DNA of 13,008 nucleotides from assembly GCA_022565745.1 (NCBI GenBank), contig JAIUMB010000058.1, forward strand, positions 1 through 13,008. Direction: 5' to 3'. The DNA is from Cryomorphaceae bacterium (lineage in GTDB: Bacteria > Bacteroidota > Bacteroidia > Flavobacteriales > Schleiferiaceae). Shown here in pieces: positions 1 to 8,514 of the stretch. Each line of letters begins with the position of its first letter. The first letter of the stretch is position 1. The notes under the pieces were generated by a model that was not told the DNA's origin, did no database searches, and worked only from the letters and a program-made list of their open reading frames with translations. The position numbers and the translations under genes were made by a program.

Positions 1-8
1 TACTTTTG
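1..8 (+). promoter_or_regulatory. Bacteroidota -7 promoter box for aspartate kinase
   Basis: The window opens with TACTTTTG, an exact match to the Bacteroidota -7 consensus TAnnTTTG. It lies 20 bases before the aspartate kinase ATG, which would leave a short A-rich 5' leader. The matching -33 element would lie outside the window. The same type of box precedes three other transcription units here, which strengthens the call. Confidence 0.6.
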
Positions 9-28
9 CAGCCCAAAAAATACAATTC

Positions 29-1288
29 ATGTCCAGAGTGTTCAAATTCGGTGGTGCATCGGTAAAAGATGCCGAAGGTGTAAGAAATGTTGAGCGGGTA
101 TTGCGCCTGCACGATAAAGACCCCATCGTAGTGGTGGTGTCGGCCATGGGAAAAACCACCAACGCACTGGAAACAATTGTGGCGTCGTTTTTTAATCAAA
201 ATGAGGAATGGGTCGCGGTGCTGGAAGATCTCCGCAGACAACACCACGCGGTGATGGAGGATTTGTTTCCGCGCAAAGAACACACCGTTTACCAAGAGGT
301 AGAGCACGTATTTTTGCAAATAAAACTAATTTGTCAGGGCCGTCCCGATCCGGATTTTAATGTCAACTACGACCGTATCGTAAGCTACGGAGAAATCATC
401 TCTACCCGCATCATTTCTGCCTATCTCAACGACCAAGGCTGGAAAAACACATGGCTGGATGCACGTAAATTGATTAAAACAGACGCCAATCACCGCTTTG
501 CTCGGGTCAACTGGAATTTTACGGAAATCCTGCTCCAGCAAACCATACAAGCCGATCAAAACTACGTGATACAGGGGTTTATTGGCTCCGACGACAACCT
601 CCACGCCACCACACTTGGTCGCGAAGGCTCCGACTACACCGCCTCGGTTATTGCCTACGCCATCAACGCCAGCGATGTGTGCATCTGGAAAGATGTGCCG
701 GGGGTACTCAACGGCGACCCCAAGGTGTTTAAAGACGTTACACTCATCGATCAAATCTCTTTCCGCGAAGCCATAGAATTGGCGTACTTTGGGGCATCGG
801 TCATTCACCCCAAAACCATTCAGCCGCTGCAGCGCAAAAACATCCCGCTGTACGTCAAGTCATTCCTCAACCCAGAAAACGAAGGTACTTGTATTGGCAA
901 AGGTACCCACCTCTCGCCTGCCCTGCCCATCTTTATTCGCAAAACCGATCAGGGTATAGTGAAACTAAGCACCCGCGATTTGGCCTTTATCGTGGAGGAA
1001 AATCTCAGTTTGATTTACAACATCTTCCACCGCTTGGGCGCCCGCGTCAACCTCATGCAAAACTCCGCGGTGAGTTCACGCTTTTGCATCAACAACGACC
1101 CCATTACCACCCCTATTCTGATGGATGAACTCAAGAAGCATTTCGACGTTGAATTTATTCCCAACATCGATTTGTTTACCATCAGACACTACAACGATGA
1201 GGCACGCCATAGCATCCGTGAAAACCGAAAGGTCTTTATGGAACAAATTACGCCCTCGGTTTGGCAAGTGGCTGTATCCAACGAATAA
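29..1288 (+). CDS. lysC: Monofunctional aspartate kinase
   Basis: This protein phosphorylates L-aspartate with ATP to 4-phospho-aspartate in the cytoplasm. That is the first step of the pathway to lysine (and diaminopimelate for the cell wall), threonine and methionine. The 419-residue protein begins with the amino-acid kinase signature KFGGASV (residues 6-12; the textbook form is KFGGTSV). It has YGEIIST in the middle of the kinase domain and the substrate/nucleotide motif GREGSDYTA at 197-205. Residues from about 305 to the end look like the C-terminal ACT regulatory part, which in this family binds feedback amino acids. There is no fused homoserine dehydrogenase. The length suits monofunctional Bacteroidota aspartokinases. 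The ATG follows an A-rich leader with no Shine-Dalgarno sequence. The symbol is by function; isozyme-specific regulation cannot be read from the sequence. Confidence 0.95.
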   Translation: MSRVFKFGGASVKDAEGVRNVERVLRLHDKDPIVVVVSAMGKTTNALETIVASFFNQNEEWVAVLEDLRRQHHAVMEDLFPRKEHTVYQEVEHVFLQIKLICQGRPDPDFNVNYDRIVSYGEIISTRIISAYLNDQGWKNTWLDARKLIKTDANHRFARVNWNFTEILLQQTIQADQNYVIQGFIGSDDNLHATTLGREGSDYTASVIAYAINASDVCIWKDVPGVLNGDPKVFKDVTLIDQISFREAIELAYFGASVIHPKTIQPLQRKNIPLYVKSFLNPENEGTCIGKGTHLSPALPIFIRKTDQGIVKLSTRDLAFIVEENLSLIYNIFHRLGARVNLMQNSAVSSRFCINNDPITTPILMDELKKHFDVEFIPNIDLFTIRHYNDEARHSIRENRKVFMEQITPSVWQVAVSNE

Positions 1289-1292
1289 GATG

Positions 1293-1300
1293 TACCTTTG
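1293..1300 (+). promoter_or_regulatory. -7 promoter box for tamB-tamL
   Basis: TACCTTTG matches TAnnTTTG exactly. It sits in the 34-base gap between the aspartate kinase stop and the tamB ATG at 1323, giving a predicted leader of roughly 15-20 bases. No well-spaced -33 TTTG is obvious; a TTTG at 1260-1263 is too far upstream. The tam genes may therefore have their own promoter in addition to read-through from the aspartate kinase gene. Confidence 0.5.
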
Positions 1301-1322
1301 AAGGCATTATTGGTGCTCTTTT

Positions 1323-4300
1323 ATGCGAAAAAAAATCCTACGATTGTTTTTATGGATATTTGCAGTAATCTTCGTCCTTTTAGCGTCGATTGTTATCGCC
1401 ATACGCACACCTTTCGTACAACAAAAAATCACCAATTACGCCACCAAATATCTGAGTGATAAGACTGGTGGTCATTTTGCCATCGATAAACTCTACCTGC
1501 GGTTTGATTTTGATTTGCAAATTGAGGGCCTAGAGGTGGATGACCCAGATGCAGAAAGACTTCTTGCCCTTCAATCGCTGCGCGTAGGCGTTAAGTGGCG
1601 CCCCTTACTCAAACGCCACATTGAATTGACTCCGCTGAACATTGACAACTTATACGCCAATGTCGCACAACTCGATGCGGAGACGTTTTCGTTTTCCTTC
1701 ATTACCAATGCCTTTGCTGCCAACGATACATTAGATCTTGATACGGTTGACCACTCAAAAGATGAGACAAGTAGCCCTTGGACTTTTGCTTTTTCACCCG
1801 TAGAATTAAAAAACATCGATCTTACCTATTCCGACTACATGGGTTGTTTGTATGCCTTGACGTTTGACCGACTTCACATCGACCCAAAGGTCATTGACTG
1901 GGAGAAAAACGTCTATACACTTAAAGAACTTTTACTGGTTAACCCACAAATAAGGGCGGTGATTTGTTCCACTCCGGATAAAGAGGATGAAGAAAGTGAT
2001 GATGCGCCCATACCCGTCATCGGTGTTAACAAATTGTCCATAACCCAACTGGCCGTTGATTTCGACAGCGAAAACATCAGCATAAATCTTCCTTCGCTGG
2101 ATATTTTCCTCAGAGAAGTATCGATAGAACACAAAAACGTTCAACTGGATTTATTGGCATTGGAGAAGTTGGACGTAACGGTGAAATTGCGTAATGACGA
2201 TGACATTGACAATGACGTTGACGTTGACAATGACGTTGACAATGACGTTGACGAAGGGAAGGTTGCAAAGGCAATGGGTTTGCCGGATTGGCGTTTGGAT
2301 GTGAACGCGTTGCGCATTAACGCATCAAACATTGCGATAGATACCATTCTCCACATGCAATCGCTGAATTGGGATCTGGGAGATATCCATTACAACGGCG
2401 ACCCCAACAATCCAGTGGCTTCTGTACATCAAAAAGAACTTCGGTTTCAGTCCAACAACGACATTCCAAGCATTAATGATTGCCGGTTTGTTTTAAACGT
2501 AAGCGATCACTCCATTGACCTCAGTCAATTCCACCTTGCGGCCTTAAGCAATCAAATCGACTTATCGGCGTCGTTGAAGTATGACCGTTTACAGGCATTT
2601 ATCGACGATCCCATGAATGTGAACTGGGTGCTCAACTTGCAAAGCAACGACCTCTATCCCGACGGACTTTCACAATTAGTGGACATACAAGACGTACCCC
2701 CATTTATTCGCACTCGACGCTGGAAAACCCAAATTGAAGCACATGGTGAGGGGATTGATTTAATTTCTCTGCAGCAGCTGAATTTATCACATCCTGAAGG
2801 CTTTGATTTGCAAATGAGCGGTAAGGCCTCCTCCCCTACAGAGCCGGAAAAGTTAAACGCCGAATGGTCGCTCAACCGCTTGGATGTAAAAGGACAAATC
2901 ATGCGCGATGTCAAGTCGGCCTATGCACACGATGAAGTCAACTTCCCAAAATATATAACCCTCAACAGCAAAGGGCAATACAGCCACGAGGCCATTGCCG
3001 GTCATATTCACCTCAACAGCAATATTGCGCGCTTCAATGGGAAAGTACAGACCATTTTAGGCATGCACCGCATCGACGGTAATCTGACTGCCGATGGACT
3101 GGTATTTGGCGACAACCACTTAGACAACCTATCTGCCCATATTTTTGCCGGTACCAGCAGCGATCCTTTGGCCAACAGTGATATGAAATTTACACTGAAT
3201 ACGGCAAGACTCAACGATATAGACCTGGAGGAAATAAACATCACGGCGAATGTGCTCCAACGCCAATTTAATCTAAAAATGACAAGCGATGACCCCAATG
3301 CGTCTTTAGCGTTAGACGCCACCGGTCGCGTAGACACCATCGATTTTTCTACCCAGTTTGACCTACACGTCAGAGATTTTCGTCCGCACGCCTTTTCCCT
3401 AATGGAAGACGTCATCGATATTCAAACCAAGCTCAAAGGACAAGTGCAGTTTACCTCCACCGAAAGCTTCGATATTCGGGTAGATTTCGACACCATAGGT
3501 TTACAGAAAAACAAACAACGCATCGACTACAACAACATCTACGTCAGCGTACAATCCAGACCAGATCGCTTTGCATTAGATGCAGATTTGAAAGACATAC
3601 AAATGACATTGTCTTCCAACAAAGCCATAGATGCCCTCGTAACAGATATCGACGAGTACGTGAGTTACATCATAGGGCGTAAAGACACCTTGCAAAAGAG
3701 CAACACTGAACTAAGCGCGACGGTGAACGTCAAGAGCGGTCTTATTTTGGATTTTTTGGGTGATGGATATAGCTTTGGACAAGACACCCTTGAAATAACA
3801 GCCCTATACCGCCGGTCACCCAAAGCAAAAGTATCGCTGAATTTTTACGCACCAGAAATTTCCACCCCCGATTTACAACTGGGGGACTTTACCCTGCTCG
3901 CCTCGGGTGATGAAGAGGAGCTTCAGGCTTCTTTAGAGTTCAACGACCTTAATGTACGCGATTTCAATCTTGGCAGAACGCGATTAAATGCAGGCTTGAG
4001 CAGAGAAAGCACCCATTTTGATTTGGCCAATTGGAACAATGAAGCGCTGTTATATCGCATCAAAACCCAAAATAAAATCAGCAAAGACAGCATCCGCGTC
4101 CATATCGTTCACGATTCTCTGGTGCTGAATGGCGCGTATTGGAACATTGAACCGGATAATCAGCTATTGATCGACAACAAGGTAAAAGCTGAAAACTGGA
4201 CCATGCGCTACAACGGCTCTAGTTTTAGCATCAAGTCCGATGAGCGCGAAGACCGACGAACACTTTCACTTTTGTTCAACGAATTCTCACTCACCGATTT

Positions 4301-6233
4301 ATCAGCCATTCTCAACCCCGAAACACCTCCGGTTGATGGTTTCATCAATGGAGAACTTCGTCATGAGTGGTTGGAAACAAGCACCACTACATTGGCTGAC
4401 ATCAACATTGACTCCATTCGTGTGCTTAGTCATGACATTGGCAATCTCAGTATACTGGCAGAGCACGGAGAGAAACAGGACGTTGCTGTTGATATTCGAC
4501 TGGAAGGTCCGCACATTGAACTATTGGTTGACGGCTTTTATGGCATCTACGAGGATTTGCCCGATTACGACCTCGGCGTTGAATTGAAACGACTGGATTT
4601 AGAAATATTAGAAGCATTTGGAAAAGGCATACTGAGAGAAACAACCGGTCATTTGCGATTAACAGCCATTTTACAAGGTCAGGGCAGCGATTTCACCTAC
4701 AATGGAAGCCTAAGGTTCATTGACGCCGGATTTAATATTGCCGCCATTAACACCCCGTTCACCCTTTCAGATGAGCGCATCAGTGTAAAAGACAAGCGCA
4801 TAAATTTTGAGTCTTTTACCATGAAAGATGCCAGCAAAAACCCTTTGACCGTCAACGGTGAAATCCTCATTTCAGACAACCCAATGTTAGATATAATCAT
4901 TGACGCCAAACGCTTTCGACTGCTTGGCTCGTCGAGAAAAGACAACGATTTGTTTTTTGGTGACTTACTATTAGACGCCAACATTAAAATTGGCGGGCTT
5001 GCCAAGGAACCAATCATAGATATGAGTGCCAAGTTGCTTGAAGGCACCAACATCACTTTTATCGTACCGGAAAGCGAAGCAGACGTTATGGACAGGCGCA
5101 GTGTGGTTAGCATTGTAGACCGGTCAATTCCGGATAGTCTACGGGCAGAGGTGAAACCTCTTTCGACCTTAGCCATGGGGCTTTATCTCGACGCCAATCT
5201 GAAAGCGGACCCTTCAACCACATTCAACGTCATCATCGACGAACAAGCCGGTGATCGCTTGGAGGTGTCCGGAGAAGCCGATTTATCCTTGCAAATTGAC
5301 CCCTCGGGTGCCATGCAGTTATCGGGTATGTACAACATCACTGAAGGTTCATACCGATTGAATTTTTACGATTTGGTGAGGCGGAAATTTGAACTGACAC
5401 CGGGAAGTTCCATCCGTTGGAGTGGTGACCCACTGATGGCCGAAATGGATCTAAAAGCCGTTTACCGCCTGCGCACCTCGCCGCTGGAATTAATGGTCGA
5501 TCAAATTGGCCCCAACCGAGAGCTTCAACAGCCTTACAGACGTGAGCAGCCTTTTGAAGTCGTAATGAACATAGAAGGAGAGCTTTTACAACCCAGTTTA
5601 TCCTTTGATCTAGATATGCCCGAAAACGCACGCGGAGCAGTTAATGGCGCCATTTATAGTCGAATTCAGCAATTGAGACAAGACGAAAATGAGCTCAATC
5701 AGCAAACCTTTGCCTTGATTGTACTCAACCAGTTTGTTCCTACAGGACGTGGCGCTGGCGGTCCGGGCACAGGAGAAATGGCCCGCAGCAGTGCCAGCCG
5801 CTTGATTTCCCAGCAATTGAATCAATTATCTGGTCGATACATCAAAGGCCTCGATGTAGAGTTGGGGCTCGACAGCTATACCGACCATGAAGAAGGTCAA
5901 GACCGTACAGATTTGAACGTACGGGTTGGGCGCACATTTTTAGACGACCGATTGACCGTACAAGCTGGGGGGCAATTTGAATTGGAAGGCGGAAACCGAT
6001 CAGCGGAAGGCAACAATCCCAACCAGTTTATGGGAGATGTGAACATAGAATACACCCTCACGGAAGATGGTCGTTACAGACTCAGAGCCTTCAGAAGAAA
6101 CGATTGGCAAGGTGCGGTTGAAGGACAAGTCATAACCACTGGAGCCTCCATTATTTTTAAACGCGAATTCGACACCTTTGAAGAGTTGGTCCGCGCCATT
6201 TGGAAACGCAAACCCGATGAAGACAACGATTAG
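1323..6233 (+). CDS. tamB: TamB-like translocation and assembly module protein (DUF490/AsmA-like)
   Basis: This 1636-residue protein is anchored by an N-terminal hydrophobic segment (about residues 8-27, after MRKK). A long beta-rich periplasmic part without catalytic motifs follows, as expected for the AsmA/TamB family of bridge-like proteins that span from the inner to the outer membrane. The C-terminal region (about 1180-1630) is the conserved TamB domain. It includes ELNQQTFALIVLNQFVP at 1457-1473, a Gly-rich stretch TGRGAGGPGTGE and a GLDSYTD...LNVRVGRTFLDDRLTV segment. In this family the C-terminal domain contacts the TamA/TamL barrel, and the roles proposed are outer-membrane protein assembly and phospholipid transport. 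The partner gene tamL follows directly and overlaps it. An Asp/Asn/Val repeat lies at residues 291-311. The family call is firm; the substrate here is unknown. Confidence 0.93.
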   Translation: MRKKILRLFLWIFAVIFVLLASIVIAIRTPFVQQKITNYATKYLSDKTGGHFAIDKLYLRFDFDLQIEGLEVDDPDAERLLALQSLRVGVKWRPLLKRHIELTPLNIDNLYANVAQLDAETFSFSFITNAFAANDTLDLDTVDHSKDETSSPWTFAFSPVELKNIDLTYSDYMGCLYALTFDRLHIDPKVIDWEKNVYTLKELLLVNPQIRAVICSTPDKEDEESDDAPIPVIGVNKLSITQLAVDFDSENISINLPSLDIFLREVSIEHKNVQLDLLALEKLDVTVKLRNDDDIDNDVDVDNDVDNDVDEGKVAKAMGLPDWRLDVNALRINASNIAIDTILHMQSLNWDLGDIHYNGDPNNPVASVHQKELRFQSNNDIPSINDCRFVLNVSDHSIDLSQFHLAALSNQIDLSASLKYDRLQAFIDDPMNVNWVLNLQSNDLYPDGLSQLVDIQDVPPFIRTRRWKTQIEAHGEGIDLISLQQLNLSHPEGFDLQMSGKASSPTEPEKLNAEWSLNRLDVKGQIMRDVKSAYAHDEVNFPKYITLNSKGQYSHEAIAGHIHLNSNIARFNGKVQTILGMHRIDGNLTADGLVFGDNHLDNLSAHIFAGTSSDPLANSDMKFTLNTARLNDIDLEEINITANVLQRQFNLKMTSDDPNASLALDATGRVDTIDFSTQFDLHVRDFRPHAFSLMEDVIDIQTKLKGQVQFTSTESFDIRVDFDTIGLQKNKQRIDYNNIYVSVQSRPDRFALDADLKDIQMTLSSNKAIDALVTDIDEYVSYIIGRKDTLQKSNTELSATVNVKSGLILDFLGDGYSFGQDTLEITALYRRSPKAKVSLNFYAPEISTPDLQLGDFTLLASGDEEELQASLEFNDLNVRDFNLGRTRLNAGLSRESTHFDLANWNNEALLYRIKTQNKISKDSIRVHIVHDSLVLNGAYWNIEPDNQLLIDNKVKAENWTMRYNGSSFSIKSDEREDRRTLSLLFNEFSLTDLSAILNPETPPVDGFINGELRHEWLETSTTTLADINIDSIRVLSHDIGNLSILAEHGEKQDVAVDIRLEGPHIELLVDGFYGIYEDLPDYDLGVELKRLDLEILEAFGKGILRETTGHLRLTAILQGQGSDFTYNGSLRFIDAGFNIAAINTPFTLSDERISVKDKRINFESFTMKDASKNPLTVNGEILISDNPMLDIIIDAKRFRLLGSSRKDNDLFFGDLLLDANIKIGGLAKEPIIDMSAKLLEGTNITFIVPESEADVMDRRSVVSIVDRSIPDSLRAEVKPLSTLAMGLYLDANLKADPSTTFNVIIDEQAGDRLEVSGEADLSLQIDPSGAMQLSGMYNITEGSYRLNFYDLVRRKFELTPGSSIRWSGDPLMAEMDLKAVYRLRTSPLELMVDQIGPNRELQQPYRREQPFEVVMNIEGELLQPSLSFDLDMPENARGAVNGAIYSRIQQLRQDENELNQQTFALIVLNQFVPTGRGAGGPGTGEMARSSASRLISQQLNQLSGRYIKGLDVELGLDSYTDHEEGQDRTDLNVRVGRTFLDDRLTVQAGGQFELEGGNRSAEGNNPNQFMGDVNIEYTLTEDGRYRLRAFRRNDWQGAVEGQVITTGASIIFKREFDTFEELVRAIWKRKPDEDND
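2193..2252 (+). repeat. In-frame tandem GACAATGACGTT repeat in tamB
   Basis: Three copies of the 12-base unit GACAATGACGTT (2208-2219, 2226-2237, 2238-2249), with one GACGTT insertion between the first two, encode DNDV-DV-DNDV-DNDV inside an Asp-rich run at residues 291-310. The unit length is a multiple of three, so copy number could change by slippage without a frameshift. The codons are almost identical between copies, which suggests recent expansion. Confidence 0.85.
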
Positions 6234-8484
6234 GACACTTATTTTTCTGTTCATTTTGTCTGGATGTAACAGCTTGCGTTACGTACCGGACGACAAGTAC
6301 TTGTTGGATGAATATCGCTTGGAATGGAACAGTGAATCGGTGCGTTCCTCTGAGCGAAGAACCATTCACCGCGCCCTAGAAGAAGCCCTTTCACCGGATC
6401 CCAATGGCACCTTTTTGGGGATGCGTCCCGGACTATGGGCAAGATTGCGTACCGAACAAGATAAAGGCAAGTGGATAACGAGATACATCAATAAGCGATT
6501 TGGAGAGCGACCAGTTTATGTGGAAAATATTTCTATCGAACGCATTAAATCCATTTTGGCTAATAGACTTGAAAACAACGGCTTGTTTTTTTATGACATA
6601 AAGACAGAGTGGAAAAAAAGTGGCAAAAAAACCAAGACACTGATCATCTCTATCCATACCTCAGAACCTTATCGACTAAACAATTACGAGTTGGACACCA
6701 TCATTCAAGAAAATGGTTTACAAAAGGCCATTACCGCCTGTATGCAAAACACACAACTTCATGAAGGGTCTATTTTTTCCCTGGAATCTCTGCGAAAAGA
6801 ACGCAATCGACTGCAAGATGAATTAAGAGAAAAAGGGTTTTACTTCATCAATGCCGACCATTTTGTTTTTGAAATGGATACGGTAAATACACCGGGGAGG
6901 ACATTTAACCTGTATTTACAAACTCGAGAAAATATGCAAGCCCGAGCGCGCGTTGCATACAGCATCAATCAAGTGTTTGTTTTTACCAATTACAGCGACA
7001 CCACCGGTGGTCAAGAAGTGGTATATCGCGACTTAATATTTGATCGCGATAACTTCTTCAAGCCCAAACACCTTCGCCCGATGATACTGCTTGAGCCAGA
7101 CAGCACCTTCCGGTTGGCACTACAACGACGAACAGCAAGGTATCTAAACAGTTTGCGCAACTACAACCACGCCAGTATGCGTTTTCAAGTGACGGAGGAA
7201 GACAGCAGCAGACTGGATATGAGAATTTTGCTCACACCAGCGAATAGACGATCGTTCAGAGCAGAAGTTCAAGCCCTTACACGATCCAACAACTTTGCTG
7301 GACCGGCGCTAAAACTGACCTATTCCAACCGCAATATTTTTAAAGGTGGAGAAACCTTTCGCCTCAGCAGCAATGTGTCGTTTGAAACCCAACTTGGTGA
7401 CGGATTTGATGGGGCTTATAGTTATGAAGTTGGCTTAAACGGTGAGTTAGATATTCCGAGACTTGTCTTTGCCAATCCCAACCGAAACTTCACCACCTAC
7501 GGCTTGCCGCGTACCAAGATAAACTCCGGAGTCAATTTTCTTCGCAGGGCCGGCTTCTATACCTTGAATACCTTTAGCGTTCGCTACGGATACATCTGGC
7601 AAACCTCCGAGCGTGTCAATCATCGATTTGATGCCTTAGACATCATGTTTACGAACCTACTCAATACGACAGACGTCTTTGAAGAGATTCTAGACAACAA
7701 CCCATTTTTAAGGCGTTCATTTGAACGGCAATTTATCCCGGCAATTGGCTACGCATACACCTATTCAGAATTTCAGGAAGGAAGTAAAGCGTTTCGCTGG
7801 TATGCCAACCTTCACGGAGAAACATCGGGTAATATTCTCGGCACCACCTCCACCCTTATCGGTGCTGAGCCACAAATATTCGGATTGCCATTTGCTCAAT
7901 ATCTCAAAGGAGAGATTGATGGACGCATGAATGCCCGCTTGGCAAAAGATCGCTACTTAGTAACCCGAATTTTTACCGGAATGGGCTACTCTTATGGCAA
8001 TTCTGCGAGCCTTCCTTTTATCAAACAATATTTTTCGGGAGGTCCAAACAGCATTCGAGCCTTTCGCATTCGCTCACTTGGTCCGGGGGGATACATCAAT
8101 CCAGACCCCCGCCGCGCAGGCGCCTTTTTCGACCAGTCGGGTGACATCATGCTGGAAGCCAATCTTGAGTACCGCTTCCCCATTGCCTCCATCGTTAAAG
8201 GCGCTTGGTTTTTAGATGCCGGTAATGTGTGGTTGCTGCGCGACAATCCCGCCCTTCCCAACGGTGCTTTTAGCAGTGAATTCTACAACCAATTGGCCAT
8301 TGGTGGTGGATTTGGCGTTCGCTTTGACATCAACTTTTTCGTCATACGCTTTGACTTTGCCACCCCTATTCGGTTACATGCTTCTGAAGACGACGTTTGG
8401 GCAATCAGACAATTCAACCCTCTTGAAAGAAGTTGGTATCGCGATGGCTTAATGGTCAATTTTGCGCTGGGTTATCCCTTTTAG
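6217..8484 (+). CDS. tamL: TamL: lipoprotein TamA/BamA-type outer-membrane barrel (Omp85 family)
   Basis: This is the outer-membrane partner of TamB. I place the start at ATG 6217, giving 755 residues that begin MKTTIRTLIFLFILSGC. The result is a compact lipoprotein signal with lipobox LSGC and lipidated Cys17. A longer reading from TTG 6178 would put 13 extra residues before the signal. Residues about 23-340 hold several POTRA-like repeats, with the TFLGMRPGLW...FGERPVY signature at 65-101 that I associate with Bacteroidota TamL. Residues from about 350 form the 16-strand-type barrel with GGPNSIRAFRIRSLGPG at 608-624. This is the loop-6 (V/I)RG(F/Y) motif of Omp85 proteins, with Ala in place of Gly. 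The protein ends in Phe, as many outer-membrane barrels do. The ATG lies 17 bases inside tamB, so the two are probably co-transcribed and translationally coupled. A lipid anchor separates TamL from the unlipidated TamA of Proteobacteria. Confidence 0.92.
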   Translation: MKTTIRTLIFLFILSGCNSLRYVPDDKYLLDEYRLEWNSESVRSSERRTIHRALEEALSPDPNGTFLGMRPGLWARLRTEQDKGKWITRYINKRFGERPVYVENISIERIKSILANRLENNGLFFYDIKTEWKKSGKKTKTLIISIHTSEPYRLNNYELDTIIQENGLQKAITACMQNTQLHEGSIFSLESLRKERNRLQDELREKGFYFINADHFVFEMDTVNTPGRTFNLYLQTRENMQARARVAYSINQVFVFTNYSDTTGGQEVVYRDLIFDRDNFFKPKHLRPMILLEPDSTFRLALQRRTARYLNSLRNYNHASMRFQVTEEDSSRLDMRILLTPANRRSFRAEVQALTRSNNFAGPALKLTYSNRNIFKGGETFRLSSNVSFETQLGDGFDGAYSYEVGLNGELDIPRLVFANPNRNFTTYGLPRTKINSGVNFLRRAGFYTLNTFSVRYGYIWQTSERVNHRFDALDIMFTNLLNTTDVFEEILDNNPFLRRSFERQFIPAIGYAYTYSEFQEGSKAFRWYANLHGETSGNILGTTSTLIGAEPQIFGLPFAQYLKGEIDGRMNARLAKDRYLVTRIFTGMGYSYGNSASLPFIKQYFSGGPNSIRAFRIRSLGPGGYINPDPRRAGAFFDQSGDIMLEANLEYRFPIASIVKGAWFLDAGNVWLLRDNPALPNGAFSSEFYNQLAIGGGFGVRFDINFFVIRFDFATPIRLHASEDDVWAIRQFNPLERSWYRDGLMVNFALGYPF

Positions 8485-8497
8485 GGTAATTGTTTTT
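8472..8497 (+). terminator. Weak intrinsic terminator after tamL
   Basis: TTATCCC at 8472-8478 pairs with GGGTAA at 8484-8489 (six pairs, one bulged T, loop TTTTA). The run TTGTTTTTG follows. The hairpin includes the tamL stop codon. It has only three G-C pairs, so termination would be weak. The convergent gene ends 17 bases further on and lacks a comparable T-run on its own strand. Confidence 0.35.
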
Positions 8498-8514
8498 GCG
8501 CTAATCTTACAAAA

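Noticed and set aside
326..808. 160-codon open frame on the minus strand inside the aspartate kinase gene
   Set aside because: It is fully antisense to a clear kinase coding sequence, has no recognisable domain and has no promoter box. It is a shadow frame.
2193..2252. CRISPR-like repeat array
   Set aside because: The unit is 12 bases with no spacers and is in frame within tamB. It is a coding tandem repeat.
4697..5176. 159-codon minus-strand frame inside tamB
   Set aside because: It is antisense to the conserved C-terminal part of TamB. Its Ser/Leu-rich composition is typical of a shadow frame.
6178..6216. Upstream TTG start for tamL
   Set aside because: It would add 13 residues before a complete lipoprotein signal and deepen the overlap with tamB to 56 bases. 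ATG 6217 gives a standard signal with the lipobox at residue 17.
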